From NCBI GenBank assembly GCA_002869165.1, contig PKTK01000001.1, positions 372,001 to 436,000 on the forward strand: 64,000 nt of DNA. Direction: 5' to 3'. The notes under the pieces are model-generated. The model ran no database searches. It was not told the DNA's origin and saw nothing but the letters and a program-made list of their open reading frames with translations. Source of the stretch: Candidatus Parcubacteria bacterium. Its GTDB lineage: Bacteria > Patescibacteria > ABY1 > BM507 > UBA12075. The translations under genes were made by a program, and so were the position numbers. How positions within the stretch are numbered: the stretch's first letter is position 1; each line of letters opens with the position of its first letter. Below are positions 42,337 through 51,137 of this stretch, piece after piece.

Positions 42337-42374
42337 TTAGGGTACCTTAAAAGGTACCTTTTAAGGTACCCTAA
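42337..42374. promoter_or_regulatory. Perfect 38-bp palindrome upstream of the AbrB-like gene
   Basis: TTAGGGTACCTTAAAAGGT is followed by its exact reverse complement, with no loop or mismatch. It contains three GGTACC units at about 14-base spacing, as expected for a multi-site operator. It lies between the DUF1294 stop and the AbrB-like ATG. Autoregulation is inferred from position. Confidence 0.65.
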
Positions 42375-42402
42375 TCTTACCCTATTTAATCTTATAAATC
42401 AA

Positions 42403-42699
42403 CTAAGAAAATATTTTATAAACTAAATATAAAATGGCACAATTTTGTAATATTAGCATCGGGATACCAATCAAAAAATACCATTTGCGAGTCTTATGCC
42501 TGAAGGCAAACATACCCGCATAGACCCCGAGACTACCGAAAATAGTAGCCAAAAAGAACATCATGCCCTCTGAGATTCTCTCAGAGTCTTGACTACTAGC
42601 TTTGATTTTATCGATCATCATAATCAGGAAAGAAATTAAATTTATTCCAAGGAAGAAGATGATGATTATAAGTGGTTGGATTTCTATGTTTATGGACAT
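42403..42699 (-). CDS. DUF1294 membrane protein
   Basis: 98 residues with three helices. MMIDKIKASSQDSERISEGM and FRHKTRKWYFLIGIPMLILQ match DUF1294 (DKxxA...R.pE, FRHKTxKxxF). Function unknown. It sits inside the wall-synthesis cluster on the same strand. Confidence 0.85.
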   Translation of the reverse strand: MSINIEIQPLIIIIFFLGINLISFLIMMIDKIKASSQDSERISEGMMFFLATIFGSLGVYAGMFAFRHKTRKWYFLIGIPMLILQNCAILYLVYKIFS

Positions 42700-42750
42700 T
42701 TATTTATATAGCTAAATTGTTTTGGTGCTAAATTGTTGAGGTGGTTAATT

Positions 42751-42841
42751 TTGTCATTTAGAATCCCTTTAGGGTGAGAAATCTTTAATGCGTTTAGAGT
42801 GGCACGTATTATAGATCTCTCGCATCCGCTCGAGATGACAA
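42751..42841. repeat. Palindromic repeat C (flanks GIY-YIG gene 2)
   Basis: Starts TTGTCATTTAGAATCCC and ends CATCCGCTCGAGATGACAA. Its last 39 bases differ from those of repeat D at one position. It overlaps the 3' end of the nuclease gene and supplies its last codons. Confidence 0.75.
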
Positions 42842-43192
42842 ATTTTTTATGTCTTCAAGAATTTCTTTATAGTTATTTTTGTTTATTCCGTAGCTGTCAA
42901 ATATTTCTGCACTTAAATCGTTTTGTTCAGGATTTATTTCGGAAATTAATGCAATCTTTTTTTCTCTTCGCCATTTTTTAATTTCTTTTTCTCTATTAAT
43001 TGCCTGATCAATATACCTGTAATACTCATAATAGACTAAATATTTTAGTGAGTATTTTTTTGTAAAATTACTCCCGAAACCTTCTCTATGTTCAATAATT
43101 CTTCTAAGGATATTATTTGTTAATCCTGTATAGTATGTTGTCCTATTAAAATTTGAAACTATATAAATATAGTACCTATACTCCTTTTTCAT
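42809..43192 (-). CDS. GIY-YIG nuclease family protein, unit 2
   Basis: 127 residues from MKKEYRYYIYIV, with AAGGAGGGAA just before the ATG. The frame upstream to 43315 is translated repeat. The core motifs are IYIV, YYTG (YIG position, Ile to Thr), RRIIEHREG and QAINREKEIKKW with the metal Glu. The C-terminal NLSSRADARDL is encoded by repeat C. It is a paralogue of unit 1, has the same repeat-gene-repeat layout, and lies between DUF1294 and the Nudix gene. Confidence 0.86.
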   Translation of the reverse strand: MKKEYRYYIYIVSNFNRTTYYTGLTNNILRRIIEHREGFGSNFTKKYSLKYLVYYEYYRYIDQAINREKEIKKWRREKKIALISEINPEQNDLSAEIFDSYGINKNNYKEILEDIKNLSSRADARDL

Positions 43193-43217
43193 TTCCCTCC
43201 TTAATAATTTAATTATT

Positions 43218-43301
43218 TTGTCATTTCGAACGAAGTGAGAAATCTTTAATATGTTAAAATTGCACGAATTATAGATCTCTCGCATCCGCTCGAGATGACA
43301 A
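43218..43301. repeat. Palindromic repeat D (flanks GIY-YIG gene 2)
   Basis: TTGTCATTTCGAACGAAGTG at the left and CATCCGCTCGAGATGACAA at the right. It is a direct copy of repeat C on the other side of the nuclease gene and resembles the 8211-8307 element. Confidence 0.75.
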
Positions 43302-43323
43302 GAATCATATAACAATGTTATAT

Positions 43324-43707
43324 CTATAAGTTCTTCAAATACTCCACAATCGGTAAATCCGCTTCTACGAATTTGTAATTTTCGAAGTCTTCTGCTTCTA
43401 CCCAGGCGATACGTGAGTGATCGTTTAATTTGAATTTTCCTGAACGATACTTTGCTTTGTAGACGTATATTTTTACATTAGTCTTGTCCATGTATTTGTG
43501 CTCAGTTTCCATGATAAGTTCATGGATGTCAGCGTCTATCTCAAGCTCCTCCCTGAGCTCTCTTTTGAGGCACTCCTTTGGGGTTTCATTGGCTTCAATT
43601 TTGCCACCAGGAAATTCCCAGAGATCGCCCATGTGGCTATTCTCTAGTCTTTTTCCTATTAGTACATGCTTATTTTTTATTAGCACTGCAGCTGTTACTT
43701 CTATCAT
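43324..43707 (-). CDS. Nudix hydrolase, MutT-like
   Basis: 127 residues with a complete Nudix box, GGKIEANETPKECLKRELREELEI (GX5EX7REUXEEXGU, final Gly replaced), near residues 36-60. EFPGGK before it and EAEDFENYKF near the end are typical of MutT-type 8-oxo-dGTP diphosphatases, so nucleotide-pool cleaning is likely. It directly follows ftsW. Confidence 0.87.
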   Translation of the reverse strand: MIEVTAAVLIKNKHVLIGKRLENSHMGDLWEFPGGKIEANETPKECLKRELREELEIDADIHELIMETEHKYMDKTNVKIYVYKAKYRSGKFKLNDHSRIAWVEAEDFENYKFVEADLPIVEYLKNL

Positions 43708-44847
43708 TTATGTTCTTTTAGTTTGCTTGGAAATATTTACTAAAATCCCGCAAGCAGCCATGGCTGAAAGGATGGCAGATCCGCCGTAACTAATAAGAGG
43801 AAGCGGTACGCCGGTCATGGGGATGATATTGATAATACCGCCGATATTTATCATGGCCTGAAGAGATATCCAGCTTACGATTCCTATGGCCAGGTTTTGA
43901 CCAAAAGGATCGGGGGCGTTCTTGGCTATCAGAAACCCTCTGTAAAATATAAAAAGAAACAGTGATATTAGAATTACTCCAAATACTAAACCAGTTTCTT
44001 CAGCTATAATTGCAAAAATTGAGTCACCACTTACTTCAGGTAGATACATGAACTTTTGCCTACTCTCCCCTAGTCCTCGTCCTAAAACACCCCCAGAACC
44101 AACTGCAATAAGTGACTGATTGATCTGATAACAAACATCATTAGCGGAATAATCAGGATTTATCATGCAACGAATTCTATCCATTTGATAAGGTTTAATC
44201 TGAAGCATGACCAAAAAGAGAATAATACCAACCAAAATAATACCTAAAATATGAGTTAATTTACCACCACCAACAAAAAACACTATCAATGAAGTGGCTG
44301 CAAGGATTGAAAGCGTACCAATGTCTGGCTGCAGAATCATAAGTCCTGCCAAAACAGACAAAAGTCCTACAAAAGGCATGATACCTCGAGATATTTCCCC
44401 TAACTCTTCTTTTCTAAACTCAAGCCAAGCAGATAAATATATTAAAAAAGACAATTTCACAAATTCTGATGGCTGCAATGAATAGCCGAAGACATTAATC
44501 CAACTACGAGCCTTGCCGTAGTGAGCACTAAGTCCAGGAATAAACACAAGTAACAATAAGCCAATTGACCCAAGTAAAAACCAAAATGCATAGTTTTTCC
44601 AATTACGATAATCAACTTTAGCTAAAAACAAAAAAACAGCCATTCCGACAAACAAACCAAAAAGCTGATGTTTAAAAAAATAATAAGCATCGCAAAATTT
44701 GGAATAAGCAGTGATTGAAGATGCACTAGATAAAGCAATTAGCCCCAAAAAAATAGTTAAAAAAATTGCTCCTATCAAAAGCTTGTCAGACTCGTGATAT
44801 GTCCTTTTTCTTTCTGAATTATGTTTTGCTCTGTTAGTAGCTAACAT
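43708..44847 (-). CDS. ftsW: Lipid II polymerase / cell division protein FtsW (SEDS family)
   Basis: 379 residues with about ten helices. SASSITAYSKF early, ARSWINVFGYSLQPSEFVKL (the conserved SEDS loop), RIRCMINPDY, and GVPLPLISYGGSAILS at the end are diagnostic. It polymerises septal glycan with a PBP partner. The start overlaps the stop of mraY (TAATG) and a Nudix gene follows, so this is an operon. The alternative is RodA, but the context with mraY and murG favours FtsW. Confidence 0.92.
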   Translation of the reverse strand: MLATNRAKHNSERKRTYHESDKLLIGAIFLTIFLGLIALSSASSITAYSKFCDAYYFFKHQLFGLFVGMAVFLFLAKVDYRNWKNYAFWFLLGSIGLLLLVFIPGLSAHYGKARSWINVFGYSLQPSEFVKLSFLIYLSAWLEFRKEELGEISRGIMPFVGLLSVLAGLMILQPDIGTLSILAATSLIVFFVGGGKLTHILGIILVGIILFLVMLQIKPYQMDRIRCMINPDYSANDVCYQINQSLIAVGSGGVLGRGLGESRQKFMYLPEVSGDSIFAIIAEETGLVFGVILISLFLFIFYRGFLIAKNAPDPFGQNLAIGIVSWISLQAMINIGGIINIIPMTGVPLPLISYGGSAILSAMAACGILVNISKQTKRT

Positions 44848-45896
44848 TAAATTGTTTTATCGAGAACAAAAATTATTAAACCAATACTAGAAAAAATACC
44901 TGATAAAACCCATGCTCTCATTACAATTTTAGTTTCGGGCCAGCCTTTAGCTTCAAAATGATGATGAATTGGAGCTGATAAAAAAACCTTTTTGCCATTT
45001 CTTAACTTTTTTGAAACAATTTGGATAATAGTTGATAGAGCCTCGAGTAAAAAGATGAAGCCAATAAAGGGTAAAATAAATTCAGTATGTGTGTAAAGTG
45101 CGAAAACAGCCAAAGTTACACCCATAGAAATAGAACCGGTATCGCCCATATAAAATCTAGCCGGATTAATATTAAACCACAAAAATGCTAACAATGCTCC
45201 AACTAAAACTCCACAAAAAGCAGCTAAATCATATCTACCAATTGAGAAAGCAATTACTCCATAAGAAAGAAAAGATATCATCAAAGTTCCTCCTGCTAAA
45301 CCATCAAGTCCGTCAGTTTGGTTAACTGAAAAAGCAGTCCCAACTACTATAAAAATAAAAAATAAAATATACCACCATCCTACTTCAAAGGTCCCTATCA
45401 GAGGAATAGTTACAAGATCCCATTCTAACTTAAAGTAAAACCACCAAGCACCAACCATCGCAATGGCTATATATATAAGTAGTTTATGCGAGAATTTAAT
45501 CCCTCTTTTTTTGTAACCCAAGCGTCTCACATCCAAATAATCATCAATAAGTCCGACTAATGCAGATGCTACTAAAACTCCAAGGGGAAGCAGGGTTTCT
45601 TTTCTGGTTAGAAAGTTAATTTTTTCCAATATTTCAAACGGTAGTAGCTTTGATACATAGAAAAAGAATAAAGAAAATATTAAAACTGTTGCCCATATCA
45701 AAATTCCACCCATGGTTGGTGTGCCTGATTTATGAGCATGCATTTTGGTGAATAACGGTGTATTGCCATCATCTCTAATCTGTTTGCCTATTTTATATTT
45801 ATAAAGAAAATGAGTTAACAAGGGAGTCAAAGATACTGCAAAAATAAATGACAAGGTTGTTAAAAAAAGAATTTTGATAATGTAAAAGTTTTCCAT
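44847..45896 (-). CDS. mraY: Phospho-MurNAc-pentapeptide transferase MraY
   Basis: Transfers phospho-MurNAc-pentapeptide to undecaprenyl phosphate, making lipid I. 349 residues, about ten helices. Motifs: GLIDDYLDVR, NQTDGLDGLAGG, YMGDTGS and APIHHHFEAKGW (three His). Start at ATG 45896 after a short AT-rich gap from the upstream small membrane gene. Confidence 0.96.
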   Translation of the reverse strand: MENFYIIKILFLTTLSFIFAVSLTPLLTHFLYKYKIGKQIRDDGNTPLFTKMHAHKSGTPTMGGILIWATVLIFSLFFFYVSKLLPFEILEKINFLTRKETLLPLGVLVASALVGLIDDYLDVRRLGYKKRGIKFSHKLLIYIAIAMVGAWWFYFKLEWDLVTIPLIGTFEVGWWYILFFIFIVVGTAFSVNQTDGLDGLAGGTLMISFLSYGVIAFSIGRYDLAAFCGVLVGALLAFLWFNINPARFYMGDTGSISMGVTLAVFALYTHTEFILPFIGFIFLLEALSTIIQIVSKKLRNGKKVFLSAPIHHHFEAKGWPETKIVMRAWVLSGIFSSIGLIIFVLDKTI

Positions 45897-45911
45897 ATTT
45901 ATTTTTATTTT

Positions 45912-46328
45912 TTATCTTGAATTTATTAAATAAATAGAACCAAGTCCAATTAATAAAGTAAAATTACAGATCAATGCCACCACAAAAAGAATGTGACCTA
46001 TCAGTCTCCTGTCTTGATTATTTCTAACTAAAATAAAAATTATTAAGTTAATTACAAAAAATAACAGGCCTAAAAAAGGTAAGATAAAAATATTATTAGT
46101 GCCTCCGAAATAATCTATTCCAATATCTACATTGTAGTGAAGAGCCATTCTGGGCTCATTAATATAATTTTTTATGAGGATTGAAAAAATCCATAAAGCT
46201 GAATTTAGCACTAAAAAAATAGCTAGATAGATTCGAAAAAAAATAAAAAAGAAAATTTCTGAAGCAATATTAAAACAATTTTCTTTAATATTTTGCAAAT
46301 AATATATAATTTTTTCCCTTATCAGCAT
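45912..46328 (-). CDS. Small membrane protein, DUF1648-like (138 aa)
   Basis: Three or four predicted helices. The segment MALHYNVDIGIDYFGGTNNIFILP recalls DUF1648 (PxHxNxxGxxD...ILP). Function unknown. It lies 15 bases before mraY on the same strand and divergently from pilB, so it heads the wall-synthesis transcript. Confidence 0.62.
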   Translation of the reverse strand: MLIREKIIYYLQNIKENCFNIASEIFFFIFFRIYLAIFLVLNSALWIFSILIKNYINEPRMALHYNVDIGIDYFGGTNNIFILPFLGLLFFVINLIIFILVRNNQDRRLIGHILFVVALICNFTLLIGLGSIYLINSR

Positions 46329-46420
46329 AGTAAATTTACTTACATTACTAGATTAGCATAAAAAAATAAAAAAAAGAAGACTTATAAATTTGAAAAAATT
46401 TTTCAATATTTGTCAAAATG

Positions 46421-46429
46421 TGGTATAAT
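46421..46429 (+). promoter_or_regulatory. Extended -10 promoter of the pil operon
   Basis: TGGTATAAT (TGnTATAAT) lies 61 bases before the pilB ATG. TTTCAA about 17 bases upstream is a weak -35. Confidence 0.6.
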
Positions 46430-46489
46430 AATCTTATCAACAAGCAATTTATTATTGTTTTTTACTGAAAATAAATCAGTTATTTTTTT

Positions 46490-48226
46490 ATGTTTTCCGA
46501 TAGACAAATAAAAGAAATATTAGTAAGCAATGAAATTATCAACCTTGATGATTTCAATAAACATTCTAAGGAAGCCAAAACTTTAGGCAAAAGACTTGAA
46601 AATTATCTATCTGAAAAAAAGATAATATCTGGAGATGCTTTATATGAAAATGCTGCTAATTATTACAAGGTTCCTTTTATTAATTTAAAAAACCAAACCA
46701 TCAGAAAAGATGTGCTTTTATCTATTCCAGAAAAAATTGCTAGTACTCACAAGATAATTGCCTTTGATGCTGATGATAAAAAAATCAAAATTGCCTTGAG
46801 TAATCCAGAGGATATTGAAATTCTTGAGTTTATCAAAAAGAAAACCGGTTTAGATGTAGAAATCAATCTAACCTCCCCCTCTCAAATAAATGATGTTATT
46901 AAGCAATATCACAAAAGTTTAAAAGCAGAATTTGATTATTTGTCAGGAGACAAAGCTGATAAACTTGGGAAGGTTAGTGACGACAAAGATTTAAAAAAAT
47001 TAGCCGAAGATTTGCCAGTTGTTCGTATTGTTGATACCTTGCTTGAATACTCTGTTTTAGAAGGTGCTTCTGATATTCATATCGAACCAGAAGAAAAAAA
47101 AGTGTCTGTTAGGTATAGAGTTGATGGAGTATTGCAGAATGTTATGGTGCTTCCAAAAACTGTTCAATCTGGTATTATAGCTCGTATTAAAATTCTTTCA
47201 AACTTAAAAGTTGACGAACATAGATTACCCCAAGATGGTCGTTTCAAAATAACCACTAACGACTATAAGGTTTCTTTTCGTGTTTCAATACTTCCAACAT
47301 TTGATGGTGAAAAGATAGTGATGCGTCTTTTGAATGAAAAAGCCCAAACATTAACCCTTGAGCAACTTGGTTTTCAACCTGGACCATTTCAAATAGTTAA
47401 AAGAAATGTGGCAAAACCAAATGGAATTATTCTTGTTACTGGTCCAACTGGTTCTGGTAAAACTACCACCCTATACACAATTTTAGGAATCCTAAACACT
47501 CCCAAAGTCAATATATCCACCATCGAAGATCCAATTGAATACCGCATGGAACACGTTAATCAATCTCAGGTTAATTCTAAAATTGGCTATACCTTTGCAG
47601 CTGGACTTAGAGCTTTTTTACGTCAAGATCCAGATATTATCATGGTTGGTGAAATTCGTGATCAAGAAACAGCTGAAATTGCTATTCATGCTGCTATGAC
47701 TGGTCATGCTGTATTATCAACAATTCACACAAATGATGCTGCCACAACCATGCCTAGATTAGCTGAAATGGGTGTACCGACTTTTTTGATTGGATCTACC
47801 ATGAACTTGATTGTTGCTCAAAGATTGGTTCGTAAAATTTGCACGGGCTGTATTCAGTCATACAACCTAGGAGAAGAAGAGATTAAAGAATTAGAAAAAC
47901 AGCTTGATATTGATAGTATTCTAAATACTCTTGAAAAAGAAAAATCAATCATGGATGCTAAGAAAGGCCTTAAAAATTTACTTTTTTATCGTGGCAAAGG
48001 TTGTAAGAAATGTAACAACTCAGGTTACAAGGGTCGTATTGGAATATATGAGATTTTGGAAAACAGCGAGGAAATTAGTTCAATAATATTACGCAACGGA
48101 AGTGCTAGTGAATTAAAAAAAGAAGCCTTAAGTAAAGGCATGCTTATGATGGTTGAAGATGGTTTTATTAAAGCAAAAAATGGTGTTACCACCTTAGAAG
48201 AAATTTTGAGAGTTACTAAAGAATAA
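46490..48226 (+). CDS. pilB: Type IV pilus extension ATPase PilB (GspE family)
   Basis: 578 residues. N-terminal MshEN-like domain (about 1-150), then the hexameric ATPase: Walker A GPTGSGKTTTLY (near 320), IEDPIEYRMEHVNQSQVN (Asp box), LRQDPDIIMVGEIRD (Walker B), GHAVLSTIHTNDA (His box), and a tetracysteine zinc site CTGC...CKKC. It powers pilus assembly or DNA uptake. It is the first gene of a plus-strand operon through to 51950. Confidence 0.95.
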   Translation: MFSDRQIKEILVSNEIINLDDFNKHSKEAKTLGKRLENYLSEKKIISGDALYENAANYYKVPFINLKNQTIRKDVLLSIPEKIASTHKIIAFDADDKKIKIALSNPEDIEILEFIKKKTGLDVEINLTSPSQINDVIKQYHKSLKAEFDYLSGDKADKLGKVSDDKDLKKLAEDLPVVRIVDTLLEYSVLEGASDIHIEPEEKKVSVRYRVDGVLQNVMVLPKTVQSGIIARIKILSNLKVDEHRLPQDGRFKITTNDYKVSFRVSILPTFDGEKIVMRLLNEKAQTLTLEQLGFQPGPFQIVKRNVAKPNGIILVTGPTGSGKTTTLYTILGILNTPKVNISTIEDPIEYRMEHVNQSQVNSKIGYTFAAGLRAFLRQDPDIIMVGEIRDQETAEIAIHAAMTGHAVLSTIHTNDAATTMPRLAEMGVPTFLIGSTMNLIVAQRLVRKICTGCIQSYNLGEEEIKELEKQLDIDSILNTLEKEKSIMDAKKGLKNLLFYRGKGCKKCNNSGYKGRIGIYEILENSEEISSIILRNGSASELKKEALSKGMLMMVEDGFIKAKNGVTTLEEILRVTKE

Positions 48227-48240
48227 ATTAAATAAAGTAT

Positions 48241-49413
48241 ATGCCTGTAGATTTTTCAAAAAAGAATGTTGACTCCAAAGAGGAGGAGGAGTCAAGTTCA
48301 AAAAAAAGAAATAAGAAAAGCTCAGAAAATAACTCGTCGCCAATGGATAAGATCAATAGATGGCTTTTACGTTTTTCAAAAGTACCTCTAAAAGAAAAGG
48401 TTTTTTTTGTACAAAACCTAGGCCTCATGCTTCGTTCTGGAATTTCTCTGTCTATTGGTCTCAAAACTCTTGCCAATCAAACAAGCAACAAAAGACTAGC
48501 AGAAATCCTAAATAATGTTGGTGAGGAAGTTGAAAAAGGAAACAGTTTTGGGGATAGTCTTAAAAAACACAAAAATGTTTTTGGTGATATGTTTATTTCT
48601 ATGGTTGAAGCTGGAGAGTTGTCTGGTAAGCTTGAAGATGTTTTGGTTCAGCTTCATATCCAAATGAAAAAAGAAAATGCTCTTATTTCCAAAGTAAAAG
48701 GGGCTTTAACTTATCCAGCTGTTATCATATTTGCAATGTTGGGAATCGGAACATTCATGATCGTTTTTGTTGTGCCAAAGATTACGGCTATGTTTGATGA
48801 AATGAATGCAGAACTCCCCTTACCAACCAAAATTTTAATTAAAACAAGTGAAATTGTCATTGATAATGGTATACTTACTATAATACTGCTTACTGTACTT
48901 ATATTTAGTTTTTTTAAAGCAATTAAAACTGAAAAAGGCAAATTTATTTTTCAAGCTTTTTTGCTTAAACTACCTATCTTTGGTCCGATCATGAAAAAGA
49001 TAAATACTGCTAGATTTGCTAGAAATATAAGTTCTCTTTTAAAAACTGATATTATGATTATTAAATCATTTCAAATTACAGCAAATGTACTTGGAAATCT
49101 GCATTATCGTAGAGCTTTGTTAGCTATGGCACAAAAGATAAAAAAAGGTTAAAAGCTCAATGAAACAATTAGCCAGTATCCAAATTTATTTACTCCAGTG
49201 GTAGCGCAAATGGTAGCCATTGGCGAGGAAACTGGTGAACTTGATAGTATTCTTGAGGAACTAGCTGGTTTTTATGAAGAAGAGATAGATCTTATTATGG
49301 ATAATCTTCCAGCAATCATCGAGCCGGTTTTAATTCTAGCTCTTGGTGTTGGTGTTGGCGGCGTAGCTATCGCCATTATTATGCCTATGTATTCAATTAC
49401 CTCGGCTATTTAA
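48241..49413 (+). pseudogene. pilC: Type IV pilus platform protein PilC (GspF family) with an in-frame TAA
   Basis: A single frame of 391 codons encodes a full GspF/PilC protein except for TAA at 49150-49152. Upstream are the charged N-terminus, the first GspF repeat (FVQNLGLMLRSGISLSIGL) and the start of the second repeat. The frame breaks after QKIKKG and continues KLNETISQYPNLF, VAQMVAIGEETGELDSILEELAGFYEEE and the last membrane helix. Relatives usually have Glu at the stop position (GAA to TAA, one change). Loss of the last 87 residues should inactivate the platform, which is odd because every neighbouring pil gene is intact. Confidence 0.85.
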
Positions 49414-49429
49414 TTTAGAACAAAACTAG

Positions 49430-50593
49430 ATGTTAAAGTTATTTAACTCAAAACAAAATATATTTGGTCTTGATATTTCAGATAAAACCTTAAAAATAGT
49501 TCAAACCAAAAAATCAGGAGACAAGACCAAAATTCAGGCGATTGGTAGATATAAACTTAAGGATAAGGTTATTGTAAATGGAGAGATCAGGGATCCTGAG
49601 GAATTTGTCAATTCTGTAAAGGAGTGTATAAAAAAACCTATCTTTGGCTCAATCACTACTGACTTGGCAGTCATGTCTCTACCTGAAAAAAAATGTTTTA
49701 TCAAATCAATTCAAATTGAAAAAGGTCCAAATTCAATTGATGATCTAATTGGTAGTGAAATTGAAAAGTACTTTCCTTTTTCAAAAGATGATATTTACTA
49801 CGACTGGGAAATTTTCAATGAATACTCGGATTATTACGATGTGTTGGTAAGCGCAGCTCCAAAATATATTGTTGACTCTTATATTGAAAATGCTAGTAAA
49901 GCTGGTTTGTCAGTTGTAGCTATTGAGCCTGAGTCAGTAGCTATCTGCAGAGCTTTAACCAAAAAAGCTGAAAAGAAAAGTAAGAACAATGAAGCACCCA
50001 CATTCGCAATCATTGATATTGGCGCAGTTGAAACCTTTATGGTTATATCTTCAAATTCATCCATTATCATGTCTATGGGGATTGATGTATCAGGTCAAGA
50101 AATAACGGAAAAAATTGCTACTACTCTTCAAATAAATGAATCTCAAGCAGAAAAAGCCAAGATAATTTGCGGATTAGATAAGACCAAGGCTGAGGGAATT
50201 ATTTATGAAATCCTTCAAGAAATGATTGAAAGAATGAATTCTAAAATTCAAAGTATTATTAACTTTTACAAAGACAACTACCCTGATTTTCCTGATATCG
50301 AGTTTGTATCTATCTCTGGAGGAGGATCTGATGTAAATAGTTTACATGAAGCTATTGCAGAAAGATTAAAACTTGAAATTAAAGACGCAGATGTATTTAC
50401 TAATATAAATGAAGATATAGAGAAATATTCTGATAGTTTTACAAAAACACATAATTTAAATACAGATGTTTTATCAAAGCCTTCTAAAAATAATAAAAAA
50501 AGTTCTATAGTACCTGAAACAATTTCAAGCAAGCACAATTCCTCGCTTAGCTATGTAACATCAGTTGGCTTAGCTTTGCGAGAAAATTTATAA
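49430..50593 (+). CDS. pilM: Type IV pilus assembly protein PilM
   Basis: 387 residues, actin-like fold. IFGLDISDKTLKIVQ is the phosphate-1 loop. VMSLPEKKCFIKSIQIEKG, EKYFPFSKDDIYYDWE, AIIDIGAVETFMVI and SISGGGSDVNSL complete the family pattern. It is a cytoplasmic scaffold bound by the PilN N-terminus. The tail after about 300 is disordered. PilN follows one base after its stop. Confidence 0.92.
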   Translation: MLKLFNSKQNIFGLDISDKTLKIVQTKKSGDKTKIQAIGRYKLKDKVIVNGEIRDPEEFVNSVKECIKKPIFGSITTDLAVMSLPEKKCFIKSIQIEKGPNSIDDLIGSEIEKYFPFSKDDIYYDWEIFNEYSDYYDVLVSAAPKYIVDSYIENASKAGLSVVAIEPESVAICRALTKKAEKKSKNNEAPTFAIIDIGAVETFMVISSNSSIIMSMGIDVSGQEITEKIATTLQINESQAEKAKIICGLDKTKAEGIIYEILQEMIERMNSKIQSIINFYKDNYPDFPDIEFVSISGGGSDVNSLHEAIAERLKLEIKDADVFTNINEDIEKYSDSFTKTHNLNTDVLSKPSKNNKKSSIVPETISSKHNSSLSYVTSVGLALRENL

Positions 50594-50594
50594 A

Positions 50595-51137
50595 ATGTAT
50601 AATATTAACTTGATTCCAAAAAGCCTCAAGGAAAAACTTGAGATGCAAAAAATATTAACAAAGGTAAACAAGTTTCTTGTGATTGTTTTTGTTTTTTGCG
50701 TTTTTTATTATGGAGTTTTATATGCTTCTTTTTATTACCTTGATAAGCATTACCAAGAAATTTCTGTTACCTATAATGATTTAAGTAAAGATGCTAAAAA
50801 TTACACTAACACCATTGCAGATATCAATGAAAAAATTACTTATATAAAAGGGATACAAAAGGATAATTTTAACTTAAGTAGGGTTTTGCAAGATTTTGCT
50901 ACAATAGACAATCCTTCAATCAAGCTTGATCAAATTTCCATAGACACAGAAAGAAAGCTAATTAATATAAGTGGAGAAGCAAAAACCAGAGAAATGTTAC
51001 TGATATATCAGGATAATCTTGAATCAATCCCCTATTTAAGTGATGTTAATTTACCTATTAGTAGTTTAGTTGAAAAAAACGATATCAAATTCAATCTAAA
51101 CATAACTTTTAAATTAGATGAGTTCGCCAAAAACTAA
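50595..51137 (+). CDS. pilN: Type IV pilus assembly protein PilN
   Basis: 180 residues. It opens MYNINLIPKSLKEK, the INLLP-like motif that docks on PilM. One membrane helix (about 25-48) and a short coiled coil lead to a ferredoxin-like periplasmic domain. It overlaps pilO by 20 bases. Confidence 0.9.
   Translation: MYNINLIPKSLKEKLEMQKILTKVNKFLVIVFVFCVFYYGVLYASFYYLDKHYQEISVTYNDLSKDAKNYTNTIADINEKITYIKGIQKDNFNLSRVLQDFATIDNPSIKLDQISIDTERKLINISGEAKTREMLLIYQDNLESIPYLSDVNLPISSLVEKNDIKFNLNITFKLDEFAKN

Noticed and set aside
43193..43315. N-terminal extension of the second GIY-YIG protein
   Set aside because: It translates repeat D. A strong ribosome site precedes MKKEYRYYIYI at 43192.
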